A stretch of DNA of 49,987 nucleotides from a virus. Under the pieces are notes generated by a model, which made no database searches, was not told the origin of the DNA, and saw only the letters and a program-made list of their open reading frames with translations. The DNA is taken from positions 1-49,987 of IMG/VR virus record IMGVR_UViG_3300005253_000289; one strand, written 5' to 3'. Positions 8,318 through 16,076 of this stretch are shown in pieces. Both the position numbers and the translations under genes were made by a program. Position 1 is the stretch's first letter, and every line of letters begins with the position of its first letter.

Positions 8318-9830
8318 AACGAACTCCATATCCTATATCAATATCCCAGGGTATAAATATTGGAAGTGCTTTAACCATACACTCACGAATATACCTTATC
8401 CCCTCTTCTACATATTCTTTCTTACACTCTATGACAATTTCATCGTGCACTAAATTGATTATTTTCAAATTAATATCTTTAACAATATCAGAAGCGGCTT
8501 TCTTAACGACATCCGCTCCGTAGCTTTGTATTTTCATGTTGAAAGCTTGGCGGTAGCATCTCTCTTTACCCCACTTGTTTAACTTATGGAAGTCAGGGAA
8601 TCTTCTTCTACGCCCTGACATATTCGTAACATACCCGTACTTGTATACTTCCTCTCTGGTTTTCTCAATAGCTCGTCTAAGCCCTGGGTATGTTTTGAAA
8701 AATTTATCAATGAATTTTTGGGCTTCTTCTTCACTACAATTAAAATCCTTAGAGAACCCAAAACTACTTTTTCCATAAGCTGTACCAAATACTACACACT
8801 TACAATCATCACGTAATTTATTGTGCTTTGTCTTTGCTGCCTTATGTTCGGGGGTCTTATCAGTTAGACCAAGAGTAGGTATATTTAATCCGTGTATCTC
8901 ATTTGCCGTAGCTAAATGGACATCATACCCTTTTCGTAGTGCACTCTTTAGGTTAGAGTCACCACTCTCCTGAGCCATTATCCTTACTTCTTGACCAGAG
9001 TAATCTGCTACTATCAACACATTACCTGGCTCAACTATGAACAGATTTCTGATATTGGCGATATTGTTCTGCTTTGGCAACTGCTCTATATTAGGTTTAC
9101 TACAAGAGAGGCGACCCGTCACGCAGACGGTATTATGGAAGGATGGTCTGATTCGACCGTCACGCTCAACAAAAGATTCAAATGGCCGTAGGAACCCATT
9201 AACTAATTTCTCGACTTTACCAAGTTTTATTAGCAGGTCTATTGCATAATGCTTTCCCTTTAATCTATTCTTACTTTGTTTGTTCCAAGACTTCTTCTTC
9301 TCCTTTTTACTTCTTTCATATATTTCAAAACCTAACTCTTCTATTAGGGGAACTACCTGTTGGGAACTATTAAAGTTTATACTCGGAGTACAAGACACCA
9401 CTCTACTACGGGGTGTAATGCTAGTGACATATTTGCCACCGAATATATTTAATAGCTCATTTTCTATCTCGTAAAATAAATGCTGTACTTCATATCTCAT
9501 TGTCTGAGCAGCACTTATGTCTGCGGCTATACCATTGATTGCAAGGTACATCAACGCTTTCTGAAAGGGGAACTCAATGTCGTATGCAAGATGGTGCAGC
9601 CCCTCTTTTTCTATTTGTGGGCTATACTTTTTATATAGTTGGTAAGTCCATATCGCATCATTCATCCCATACTCAAAGAACTCCTCCGTCCCTGGTATCA
9701 CTTCGGTATACTTTTTTATCTGTTCTTTAGGTATACCCAACTCGTGTTCTGCAAGATACTTCAATCCATTCTCAGGAAGGTTCTCATTGAGCAAGTGTGA
9801 TGAAGTCAATGTGTCGAAGATTTTAGGCAT
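8301..9830 (-). CDS. polA-like: DNA polymerase I family, C-terminal part (exo III motif plus polymerase)
   Basis: A 509-residue family A polymerase fragment. It opens with IFDTLTSSHLL and YGMNDAIWTY, the latter the Exo III motif of the 3'-5' proofreading domain, then the full polymerase domain. Motif A ADYSGQEVR has Asp276; motif B runs from Arg340 through Lys344 and Phe348 to Tyr352; motif C is VHDE at 461-464. The catalytic Asp pair (276, 463) is present. Exo motifs I and II are missing here and are encoded by the separate gene at 10596-10886, with a methyltransferase gene between. ATG at 9830 overlaps the methyltransferase stop by 8 bases. The two parts probably reassemble into one replicative enzyme. 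Confidence 0.92.
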   Translation of the reverse strand: MPKIFDTLTSSHLLNENLPENGLKYLAEHELGIPKEQIKKYTEVIPGTEEFFEYGMNDAIWTYQLYKKYSPQIEKEGLHHLAYDIEFPFQKALMYLAINGIAADISAAQTMRYEVQHLFYEIENELLNIFGGKYVTSITPRSRVVSCTPSINFNSSQQVVPLIEELGFEIYERSKKEKKKSWNKQSKNRLKGKHYAIDLLIKLGKVEKLVNGFLRPFESFVERDGRIRPSFHNTVCVTGRLSCSKPNIEQLPKQNNIANIRNLFIVEPGNVLIVADYSGQEVRIMAQESGDSNLKSALRKGYDVHLATANEIHGLNIPTLGLTDKTPEHKAAKTKHNKLRDDCKCVVFGTAYGKSSFGFSKDFNCSEEEAQKFIDKFFKTYPGLRRAIEKTREEVYKYGYVTNMSGRRRRFPDFHKLNKWGKERCYRQAFNMKIQSYGADVVKKAASDIVKDINLKIINLVHDEIVIECKKEYVEEGIRYIRECMVKALPIFIPWDIDIGYGVRYGEAK

Positions 9831-10599
9831 TTATATTATTTATTCTTTCTTGAGAAATACTACAATATTCTGCTGATGTATCTATACCAATAAATTGTCT
9901 ATTTAACTTTACTGCTTCTTTAAGTGTAGTACCACTACCGCACATTGGGTCTAAAACTATATCTCCTTCATTGCTCCAACTAACAATATGGTCATGTGCT
10001 AATTTTTCAGGGAACATAGCAGGGTGTTTATATGCAAATTTATCTAATGTATGTTTCATATATCCAACATTATAAAACCATATATTTGATATGATTTTTT
10101 CTTCTTTAACTATTGAATTTCTTTTTTCTGTTTGTCCATTTCTTTTCCGAAACGTCCTTCCAGTTTTAAGACCACCCCAAATACTTTTTTCTTTTATGGG
10201 GATAAATGTTTTAGGTTGGTCTTTGCTGAATACGAACATATATTCAAAGCCACTTGCGTATCTTTTATGTTTTATTTGACCTGGCAAATAATTATTCTTT
10301 GCATATATCATAGTATCGTGTAGTCTAAAACCATAATCTGTGAAACAAATAGCCTGCTTAAAAGAACTACAAGTTTCACTTCCTTTTATTGTAGCGTCAC
10401 CAACAACCCACACAACAACACCCCCTGGTTTTGTAATTCTCCATAGTTGGGAAGCCACACCAAGAAAATCAAATTTGAATCCCTTATAATCACGGAGATT
10501 ATCGTATGGTGGGGATGTCACAGTCAAGTCAATTATATTATCATCCCATTGTCCCATCACATCTATGCAATCACCACAATATATACTATTTAATTTCAT
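9823..10599 (-). CDS. DNA methyltransferase (N4-cytosine/N6-adenine, beta-class layout)
   Basis: Start at ATG 10599 (MKLNSIYCGD), overlapping the upstream TGA as ATGA. The 258-residue enzyme has the catalytic TSPPY at residues 28-32 and the AdoMet-binding DPMCGSGTT near the C-terminus followed by FIGID. This motif order is the PF01555 beta-class arrangement. It should methylate cytosine N4 or adenine N6 in a specific site; no restriction partner is nearby, so host-restriction evasion is plausible. The gene lies exactly between the two parts of the DNA polymerase, with overlaps at both ends, so it appears to have been inserted into it. Confidence 0.9.
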   Translation of the reverse strand: MKLNSIYCGDCIDVMGQWDDNIIDLTVTSPPYDNLRDYKGFKFDFLGVASQLWRITKPGGVVVWVVGDATIKGSETCSSFKQAICFTDYGFRLHDTMIYAKNNYLPGQIKHKRYASGFEYMFVFSKDQPKTFIPIKEKSIWGGLKTGRTFRKRNGQTEKRNSIVKEEKIISNIWFYNVGYMKHTLDKFAYKHPAMFPEKLAHDHIVSWSNEGDIVLDPMCGSGTTLKEAVKLNRQFIGIDTSAEYCSISQERINNINA

Positions 10600-10886
10600 A
10601 TCTCTATCCCCTCTTTTAATAATACCATACAATCAAAACTTGCGTTGTGCATAATCACCATCTTCGCCTCTGATAAGTAGAAGTCAAGAATCATTAGTAA
10701 CTCCTTCTTATATTTCCTGTGTATATCCACATAACACGCTTGAGTACCATCACACAAAGAGAAACCTATTATCTCAAGGTCTAACCAGTTCAAAGACGTA
10801 CACTCTGTGTCCAGTGAGAAGATGTCTTTACAATTAATCATCCAATCCTTGAAGTCATTAGGGGTTTTTATTACAGAGGTTTTCAT
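10596..10886 (-). CDS. DNA polymerase I family, N-terminal exonuclease part
   Basis: Start at ATG 10886 (MKTSVIK). The 96-residue product carries Exo I (FSLDTECTSL, with Asp and Glu) and Exo II (MHNASFDCMVL) of a DEDDy proofreading domain and stops after KEGIEI. In intact polymerases this point is followed directly by an IFDT segment, exactly how the C-terminal part begins at 9830. The two genes are therefore one exonuclease-polymerase broken between Exo II and Exo III. Activity would need association of the two chains. Confidence 0.85.
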   Translation of the reverse strand: MKTSVIKTPNDFKDWMINCKDIFSLDTECTSLNWLDLEIIGFSLCDGTQACYVDIHRKYKKELLMILDFYLSEAKMVIMHNASFDCMVLLKEGIEI

Positions 10887-10890
10887 TGAC

Positions 10891-11058
10891 CTAAAACCAA
10901 TCATCATAAAGACCTTTGGCTATCCAAACCCAGAACAACATCGCACAAATAGGAAGTGTGATATAAAAATAACGTATACCTAATATGACTACCACAGCCG
11001 CTAAGATAATAAAACAAGGAACACATAAAAAACACAATAACAATTTTAATAAATTCAT
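10891..11058 (-). CDS. 55-residue membrane protein
   Basis: ATG at 11058 with the SD AGGTAAGAAG. Two hydrophobic segments (about residues 3-28 and 31-48) fill nearly the whole protein, and the C-terminus is KGLYDDWF. It ends five bases before the start of the split polymerase's first part. Role unknown. Confidence 0.55.
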   Translation of the reverse strand: MNLLKLLLCFLCVPCFIILAAVVVILGIRYFYITLPICAMLFWVWIAKGLYDDWF

Positions 11059-11067
11059 CTTCTTACC

Positions 11068-11241
11068 TCATAATTCTATATCACTATATGGGTCTACCCC
11101 TACTTCAAAATGTAAACATAAGAAACTTACGTAGTAAGGTCGTGTTATATTATTGTGCCTCCAATCAACAAATAGAGGCAAAGCCCACGATTCCCAATCA
11201 ATAACTATTTTAATATATTTTGTGTTAAGTAATGTTTTCAT
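11068..11241 (-). CDS. WALP-motif small protein, copy 1
   Basis: ATG at 11241 with GAGGTAAAAAAG upstream. The 57-residue protein contains VIDWESWALPLFVDW and a later FLCLHFEV. The protein at 13962-14177 has the matching pattern HWDYWALPACVYWW then ILCFSFHFEW, so the two are paralogues. Aromatic-rich and not clearly membrane-spanning; function unknown. Confidence 0.6.
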   Translation of the reverse strand: MKTLLNTKYIKIVIDWESWALPLFVDWRHNNITRPYYVSFLCLHFEVGVDPYSDIEL

Positions 11242-11246
11242 CTTTT

Positions 11247-11672
11247 TTACCTCAGCATACTTGTTAAGTGACAGTTAATCCCATAACATATTCGGGTAAA
11301 GTATTCTTTATCGTCCCCATCTACAGCAGCAATTACAGGAATATTATTAAATACACAGTGGTCTACTTCTATCTGCATACCCTTAGATATATAATCATCG
11401 GGGGCAAATACAACAAGAAAATTACATCGAGATACAATTTCACAATCAATATCAAGAATCTGTTTCTCTGTTAAAACACCCCAACGATATGCGATAAGTA
11501 CAAACTCATCGTGTTCTCCTGGTACATAGAAATCTACATTAGAAAACTCTTTAGCGAGTAACCTGCCAAACTTGATAGCTTTTTGGTTATTAGCTTGCAT
11601 TTGTGCTTCTGTAGCCCCGTCACCAAATTTACCTCTGATGCTGTGGCTCATATATGCTCTAATCTTACTCAT
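11247..11672 (-). CDS. Nucleoside deoxyribosyltransferase-like protein (DUF4406-type), copy 1
   Basis: A 141-residue protein starting MSKIRAYMSHSIRG. Features of the deoxyribosyltransferase/SLOG-like Rossmann fold are the N-terminal strand with YMSHSIRG, DFYVPGEHDEF, a central IDCEIVSRCNFLVVFAP strand, and SKGMQIEVDHC with a Glu that could be the catalytic nucleophile. It is paralogous to the protein at 15594-16058. Possible roles are nucleoside cleavage or nucleotide sensing; the reaction is not established for this subfamily. It overlaps the upstream gene by 8 bases. Confidence 0.7.
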   Translation of the reverse strand: MSKIRAYMSHSIRGKFGDGATEAQMQANNQKAIKFGRLLAKEFSNVDFYVPGEHDEFVLIAYRWGVLTEKQILDIDCEIVSRCNFLVVFAPDDYISKGMQIEVDHCVFNNIPVIAAVDGDDKEYFTRICYGINCHLTSMLR

Positions 11673-12159
11673 TTTTCTTCTCCTTATCTATTTCTAAAAA
11701 CGGTTTAACACAATTAGGATACTTCTCAATTATAGCGGCGGCCTTTTCATTTAACTTCTCCATATTAATAGGGTTTCGTATTGGTCTATCATCTACCCAA
11801 TTACCCATCAGCATTGAGTCACGGAGTACCATCAAAGCTGTTAAAGCTTTTGTAATATGGTTCAACCCACTATCGGGGTCTATATCCTCTCCTTCCCACC
11901 AACCCATAATATGACGAAGGGTAGCATCATAATACACAGTAGCACTAACCCCCATTGCTCTATAATTATGCCGCCCATATTTTCTTGCCCCCTCTAACAT
12001 ACCCAATCCCATTTCATATAACACAGGACAAGATAAGGTAGATAGAGGAGCTTTCTTTATACCTATTATATCTTTAGGGTTTGTATCTTTGCTCAAAGCT
12101 TTTCCACGTTCAGGAAACCCACACTGTATTTTGCCGTCAACTATTATTCCGTTACTCAT
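11665..12159 (-). CDS. dATP/dGTP diphosphohydrolase-like protein (DUF5664)
   Basis: A 164-residue protein with the family signature: TNPKDIIGIKKAPLS, LGMLEGARKYGRHNYRA, then LRHIMGWWEGEDIDPDSGLNHITKALTAL with the acidic metal-binding cluster, and VDDR. In phages this all-alpha family is annotated as a dATP/dGTP diphosphohydrolase N-terminal domain and acts on purine dNTPs. It overlaps the MazG-like gene by 8 bases, giving a two-gene dNTP-pool unit close to the polymerase. No purZ-like gene is visible in the window. Confidence 0.8.
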   Translation of the reverse strand: MSNGIIVDGKIQCGFPERGKALSKDTNPKDIIGIKKAPLSTLSCPVLYEMGLGMLEGARKYGRHNYRAMGVSATVYYDATLRHIMGWWEGEDIDPDSGLNHITKALTALMVLRDSMLMGNWVDDRPIRNPINMEKLNEKAAAIIEKYPNCVKPFLEIDKEKKNE

Positions 12160-12514
12160 TTCTATTTATACTCCTCTCTTTATCAAATACACCCTCTGGA
12201 TAACGCTTGGTAAGTTTCTCTATATTTTGTTTACGTACTTCATCTATATTAGTACCAATTAAATTACACATAGAAGTAAAGTAATATAGTATATCTCCAA
12301 GTTCTTTAATAATATAGTTACAATTTATACAGTGCCCTTGCCATATAACCTTTTTAATATGACCAAGTATTTCCCCCGTTTCACTGGACATACCAACAGC
12401 AGAATGTAGAATACCCCCCGATAGACTCTCTCCTGATAATGTATCTGGGGTAGTTGCTCTAAGGCAATCTACAAACTTAGTGTAATCAAAATCTTTGTAT
12501 TCTTCTTCTGTCAT
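12152..12514 (-). CDS. MazG-like nucleotide pyrophosphohydrolase
   Basis: A 120-residue all-alpha protein. The metal-binding pattern is visible as SSETGEILGHIKK (a variant of the EXXE helix) and ELGDILYYF (EXXD), followed by the usual C-terminal KLTKRYPEGVFDKERSINR of phage MazG-like proteins. These enzymes hydrolyse (d)NTPs to monophosphates. It is coupled to the diphosphohydrolase-like gene downstream. Confidence 0.85.
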   Translation of the reverse strand: MTEEEYKDFDYTKFVDCLRATTPDTLSGESLSGGILHSAVGMSSETGEILGHIKKVIWQGHCINCNYIIKELGDILYYFTSMCNLIGTNIDEVRKQNIEKLTKRYPEGVFDKERSINRNE

Positions 12515-12515
12515 A

Positions 12516-12695
12516 TTAATCTCCTCTGGTTAAAACTTCTGTAACTATTTTCTGACATATTTCCTTCTCTACTTCTGGCTCTAACCCACCGTGACGAAAT
12601 GAATAGAAAGGGCAAGCCCTGTCCTCACACTCACGAATATCTTTGACTTTATTGCCAACACAATACAAGCAAAAGTCGTTCCAGTTTCTTGACAT
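12516..12695 (-). CDS. Small Cys-rich zinc-binding-like protein
   Basis: ATG at 12695 with SD AGGAG eight bases upstream. The 59-residue protein has CLYCVGNKVKDIREC followed by C-x4-C and FYSFRHGG, a pattern common in small phage proteins that probably bind zinc. Function unknown. Confidence 0.6.
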   Translation of the reverse strand: MSRNWNDFCLYCVGNKVKDIRECEDRACPFYSFRHGGLEPEVEKEICQKIVTEVLTRGD

Positions 12696-12699
12696 AATA

Positions 12700-12894
12700 C
12701 TACTCCTCTAATTCTTTATATATAATATCTGAATCTGTAGCCACAACTTTCTTATCCTCTAAATCATAATATGGTAATCTGTTTTTTAATACCCACTCCA
12801 ATGCTTTTTTCCACCAAAACTCTGCAATCTTATCCTGTGACCACAGGTGAAAATCTACTGGTTCGTTTTGGTACTGTTTTCTAAACTCAATCAT
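12700..12894 (-). CDS. Small hypothetical protein
   Basis: Start placed at ATG 12894 (MIEFRKQYQ), which has GGAGAG upstream and follows the preceding stop directly. The 64-residue product is Trp-rich and charged (FHLWSQDKIAEFWWKKALEW), probably a compact helical fold. Function unknown. Confidence 0.55.
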   Translation of the reverse strand: MIEFRKQYQNEPVDFHLWSQDKIAEFWWKKALEWVLKNRLPYYDLEDKKVVATDSDIIYKELEE

Positions 12895-12895
12895 T

Positions 12896-13069
12896 TTACT
12901 CTCCATATATTTCATCTTTTATCTTATTAAATAAGGTGTCATCATCACTTCCCCACAGGAGGACTTGTTCCATAGCTGCTTTCCAACCTGTTCTATAATC
13001 GGCACTATACATAGGTGCACCAGAACGTCTTTTTCTTTCTTCTATATACCACTTCTCAAATTCTTTCAT
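12896..13069 (-). CDS. Small hypothetical protein
   Basis: Start at ATG 13069 (MKEFEKWYIEERKRR) with AGGAGATTAATT upstream; the longer in-frame extension overlaps the exonuclease gene and lacks support. The 57-residue protein contains YRTGWKAAMEQVL, a pattern seen in many small phage proteins of unknown role. Confidence 0.6.
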   Translation of the reverse strand: MKEFEKWYIEERKRRSGAPMYSADYRTGWKAAMEQVLLWGSDDDTLFNKIKDEIYGE

Positions 13070-13079
13070 AATTAATCTC

Positions 13080-13769
13080 CTAAATAGAACTCTTGGTAAC
13101 TCTGCAATACGGCAACAGTGCCTCATAATTTTTCTTCAAATCCACCACATCTTTATTGCAATGGTCAACCACCTCAGCACAAGCAACCTCATCCCCCATC
13201 ATAGCCTTACGCCAGGCAGGATGAGATATACGGGTCTTAACCGTTTTACCCTGTAGGGACTCAGCTATTACATCCTGTCTGTTAGAGTGCAGACATAGTT
13301 TGGTCTTGGCCATACGCCATACATCAGTATGCAGAAGGGTACCAAACTCAGGGTACGGTATTCCGTGTATAAGAGCACGGGTTCTCAAGAAGGGAATATC
13401 AAAGTAAGTGCTGTAATGTCCTACTACCCTATCGAAAGTTTCCATAGTATCTATACAGGTACTAATCACCCTCTTATCCTCTGTACCAGATAGGACATCC
13501 TTCTTAGTAAGCCAATCCTGGTACAGTATACCATCCTCAGCAAGTATACACCAGCACAAGACAATACCAAAGTTGGCCTTTAGGTTACTCGTTTCAATGT
13601 CAAGGAAGCCTACTCTCTCTTTAATATTATAATCTTTTATCAAACAGTTAAAATGCCGGACATAATTATGTCTATGGCTACACTTGTGTGTCAGTAGCCA
13701 ATGTAACTGTTGTGAGTTAGCTAACTTTATGTTTGTTAGCCCTTTCATAATCTGCGGTAAATTCTTCAT
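13080..13769 (-). CDS. DEDD-family 3'-5' exonuclease (YprB / RNase H-like)
   Basis: Start at ATG 13769 (MKNLPQIMKG) with SD AAAGGAAATAGT. The 229-residue protein has three exonuclease motifs in order: FLDIETSNL (Exo I, DxE), VVGHYSTYFDIPFL (Exo II), and HCNKDVVDLK (Exo III). This is the predicted RNase H-like YprB family, acting on nucleic acid with two metal ions. It sits between nucleotide-pool genes and a Cas4/RecB-like nuclease, suggesting a role in recombination or DNA processing. Confidence 0.8.
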   Translation of the reverse strand: MKNLPQIMKGLTNIKLANSQQLHWLLTHKCSHRHNYVRHFNCLIKDYNIKERVGFLDIETSNLKANFGIVLCWCILAEDGILYQDWLTKKDVLSGTEDKRVISTCIDTMETFDRVVGHYSTYFDIPFLRTRALIHGIPYPEFGTLLHTDVWRMAKTKLCLHSNRQDVIAESLQGKTVKTRISHPAWRKAMMGDEVACAEVVDHCNKDVVDLKKNYEALLPYCRVTKSSI

Positions 13770-13785
13770 ACTATTTCCTTTCTCT

Positions 13786-13965
13786 TTATATATTATCATA
13801 ATGGTCGTGTAACCACTGTTCCAATGAACTATCTCCCGTGTAATAAAAATCTGTATCAGATAAACACACATTTAGTAATAGTTGTAACAACCTCATATCA
13901 GGATGTTTATGCCATATCTCAGATATTAATTTAAGCATCTCATCAATTCTCTTTGGGTCTTTCAT
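13786..13965 (-). CDS. DUF1040-like small protein
   Basis: Start at ATG 13965 (MKDPKRIDEML), overlapping the previous stop by 4 bases. The 59-residue product follows the DUF1040 pattern: KDPKRID-x2-L, IWHKHPDMRLLQLLLN, then FYYTGDSSLEQWL. Members occur in phages and bacteria with no known activity. Confidence 0.7.
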   Translation of the reverse strand: MKDPKRIDEMLKLISEIWHKHPDMRLLQLLLNVCLSDTDFYYTGDSSLEQWLHDHYDNI

Positions 13966-14177
13966 TTTATTTCCCATTCCTTACCCCACTTCCACCACTC
14001 AAAATGAAAACTAAAACATAGTATATGAACGGATATATCCAAGCAAGAATTATATAATCCGTCTGCGTGTGTCCACCAATATACACAAGCGGGTAGTGCC
14101 CAATAATCCCAATGGAAACAAGCATCTAATTCGTACTCGTTACCAGATGTTTTTGAGTGGTCAATTACATACTTCAT
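13962..14177 (-). CDS. WALP-motif small protein, copy 2
   Basis: A 71-residue aromatic-rich protein with HWDYWALPACVYWW and ILCFSFHFEWWKWG, paralogous to the protein at 11068-11241. Two copies about 3 kb apart in one operon suggest duplication and divergence. Function unknown. Confidence 0.6.
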   Translation of the reverse strand: MKYVIDHSKTSGNEYELDACFHWDYWALPACVYWWTHADGLYNSCLDISVHILCFSFHFEWWKWGKEWEIK

Positions 14178-14187
14178 TTTATTCCCC

Positions 14188-14343
14188 TTATTTCCAATCT
14201 TCTCGCTCTTGGTAGCATGGTTTCTTTTCTATAGCATCATAAGCATTGCTCCCGCAACTTGGACATGATTGTATGAAACAAGTACCAACATAAACATCGT
14301 GTATCATTCCACAATTTGCACACTTTACTCTTTTTCTTGTCAT
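14188..14343 (-). CDS. Zinc-ribbon protein
   Basis: Start at ATG 14343 (MTRKRVKCANCG). The 51-residue protein has CANC near the start and CPSC in the middle, a classic two-knuckle zinc ribbon. It follows another zinc-ribbon gene by one base. Probably a nucleic-acid- or protein-binding accessory. Confidence 0.65.
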   Translation of the reverse strand: MTRKRVKCANCGMIHDVYVGTCFIQSCPSCGSNAYDAIEKKPCYQEREDWK

Positions 14344-14344
14344 T

Positions 14345-14437
14345 TTATTCCTCTTCCTTTTTAAGTAGATTTGCACAGTTTGGGCATACCTCTAAATTTT
14401 TATCTAATATCCATAATCCACATCGTTTACATTTCAT
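14345..14437 (-). CDS. 30-residue zinc ribbon
   Basis: ATG at 14437, immediately after the stop of the PD-(D/E)XK nuclease gene. The product is MKCKRCGLWI, a short spacer, then VCPNCANLLKKEEE: two CxxC knuckles and almost nothing else. The minimal size and intact knuckles support a real peptide. Confidence 0.5.
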   Translation of the reverse strand: MKCKRCGLWILDKNLEVCPNCANLLKKEEE

Positions 14438-14438
14438 C

Positions 14439-15308
14439 TTATTCCCCTTTTACAAACGGACATATACTTCTACTGCGACAGTACCTAATACAGAAAATAG
14501 GTTCGCTCTGAACAATCTTAAAACTGTCTTTCTTCCCACCTAAGTTCCAACCAATACAATATTTATTTACCTCATCGTAGGTATCTCCTACCTTAGTTGG
14601 GGTCTTGTTCTTCCCTTTATAAGCCTCCCACCTAATACCTCTCTGTTTATCACTACAAGGCTTCTCATACTGATTGGGGTTATCAAATACAGGATGAGCT
14701 AAATGCTTCTGTACTTGACTATGTATATATTTATCTTGTGTTTCAAAGTCCCACAAGTTTAAGCGGATACACTCGTATGGTATCAACGGATAATCCTTCC
14801 AATGAATGTTACCCTGTTTCCAATCCCTGTACCATATATCTACTAACAGTTCGTTTACTACTTCTGGTGTAGTCACTCCCCCAAATTTACGTATCCTCCT
14901 TTGCCAAGCATAGCAGTTCATCTGTTTAGTCCATTTAGGAATACGATACTTCGGGCCATACACACCAGTTTGTTTTAGCTCAAGTACCGTCTGTGCCCAC
15001 GACATATCTGCTTTACCAACTACTATTATACCATCAACTACATCCTCGAACTTTCTTTCAGCATCTTCATCATCAGTTGCACATTTCTCATATCTACTGT
15101 GTAAGGATATTCCCTGTACCATAGTAATTAGGTCAGAGTAGTCCTGTACTATATCATCCCAATGATTGATGAATAATATACGAGGTAGTGGGTCGTCTAT
15201 TAAATCAGTAATAGATAATCTATTTAACTCTGGTTTTCTATCTTTATACTTTCCTTTCAAAACTCTAATTACCCTATCAGGTAAGTTATGGCGATTTTCC
15301 CATTTCAT
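14439..15308 (-). CDS. PD-(D/E)XK nuclease, Cas4/RecB-like with Fe-S-type cysteines
   Basis: A 289-residue protein. The nuclease core shows GKADMSW (Asp101), VLELKQTG (Glu110 and Lys112) and the helix YAWQ (Gln136), the standard PD-(D/E)XK set. One Cys lies before the core (Cys76) and three at the end (CIRYCRSRSIC), the arrangement that holds a 4Fe-4S cluster in Cas4 and AddB-type nucleases. The likely role is DNA end resection in recombination. It overlaps the DUF551-like gene by 4 bases. Confidence 0.8.
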   Translation of the reverse strand: MKWENRHNLPDRVIRVLKGKYKDRKPELNRLSITDLIDDPLPRILFINHWDDIVQDYSDLITMVQGISLHSRYEKCATDDEDAERKFEDVVDGIIVVGKADMSWAQTVLELKQTGVYGPKYRIPKWTKQMNCYAWQRRIRKFGGVTTPEVVNELLVDIWYRDWKQGNIHWKDYPLIPYECIRLNLWDFETQDKYIHSQVQKHLAHPVFDNPNQYEKPCSDKQRGIRWEAYKGKNKTPTKVGDTYDEVNKYCIGWNLGGKKDSFKIVQSEPIFCIRYCRSRSICPFVKGE

Positions 15309-15553
15309 TTAGTATCTCCTTTATGTGGATTCTTAGGTAATGGCATCCAGTGAGTAATTTTGTCTATCCAATTTAAGTACTTATACTTTTCGTTTTGAGT
15401 AGGCTCACCTGTGTACCAAACACCAATATTCCTGTTATAATAAGCTACAGTTACACAGCAAGAATTTGCGACTAATACCTCTTCTGAGAAATCTGGATGA
15501 AACTTATCCCAACATCCAGTTGGTTTCCCCTCCATTACACTTATCCATTTCAT
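15305..15553 (-). CDS. DUF551-like protein
   Basis: An 82-residue protein matching the DUF551 pattern: an N-terminal WISVMEGKP, EEVLVAN, VAYYN, then HWMPLPKNP. This small beta-rich family is frequent in phages and has no assigned function. Confidence 0.8.
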   Translation of the reverse strand: MKWISVMEGKPTGCWDKFHPDFSEEVLVANSCCVTVAYYNRNIGVWYTGEPTQNEKYKYLNWIDKITHWMPLPKNPHKGDTK

Positions 15554-15593
15554 ATTAATCCTCCGAATTGTCGTTATTCGTTAACAATCTCTG

Positions 15594-16058
15594 TTATTGT
15601 TCCGCTCGTATAATTAATTTAATTGCAAGGTTCAAACTCTCAATAGCCATAGGCGATAAATCCGGCATAGTATAAATAGGTATGCCTTCCTGCTTTACAA
15701 AATGTAACTCCGTAGCAATATTAGAATAACTCCCGTTAGACCCAAACAATATTAACAAATCGGATTCTTTAATAATCTTACAGTTTATAAAACTTATATC
15801 TTCCTTCGCTAAAAGGCGGTCTTTATAAGCATACTGTATAAATAGTTCGTGGTCTGCAGGTACATACAGACGACTCTTTGGGAAGGATGTATTATCATTA
15901 ATGTAATCCATCTTCTCCCAATCTATTAGATATGCCATAATCTCTACACCTATATTAGTATGGGTTTTTAACATCCTATAAAAGTTCCCCTCATCATCCC
16001 TGTTAGTAGGGTATAGTAAGTAGATATTAAATATGGTGTTTGATGCCGTGTCTTTCAT
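15594..16058 (-). CDS. Nucleoside deoxyribosyltransferase-like protein, copy 2
   Basis: A 154-residue paralogue of the protein at 11247-11672. Shared blocks are RLYVPADHELFIQYAYKDRL (compare FYVPGEHDEF...AYRWGVL), INCKIIKESDLLILFG, and a later IATELHFVKQEGIPIY with a Glu in the equivalent place. Such proteins adopt a Rossmann-like fold and may cleave or bind nucleosides. Confidence 0.65.
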   Translation of the reverse strand: MKDTASNTIFNIYLLYPTNRDDEGNFYRMLKTHTNIGVEIMAYLIDWEKMDYINDNTSFPKSRLYVPADHELFIQYAYKDRLLAKEDISFINCKIIKESDLLILFGSNGSYSNIATELHFVKQEGIPIYTMPDLSPMAIESLNLAIKLIIRAEQ

Positions 16059-16076
16059 AATGTATAACTACTCCTA

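Noticed and set aside
9823-10599. Group I intron or intein as cause of the polymerase split
   Set aside because: No flanking non-coding sequence exists; each part has its own start or stop overlapping the methyltransferase, and no splicing motifs are seen.
10599-10886. Separate RNase D-like exonuclease rather than a polymerase fragment
   Set aside because: It ends exactly where the polymerase part begins in a colinear alignment and lacks Exo III, which the polymerase part supplies.
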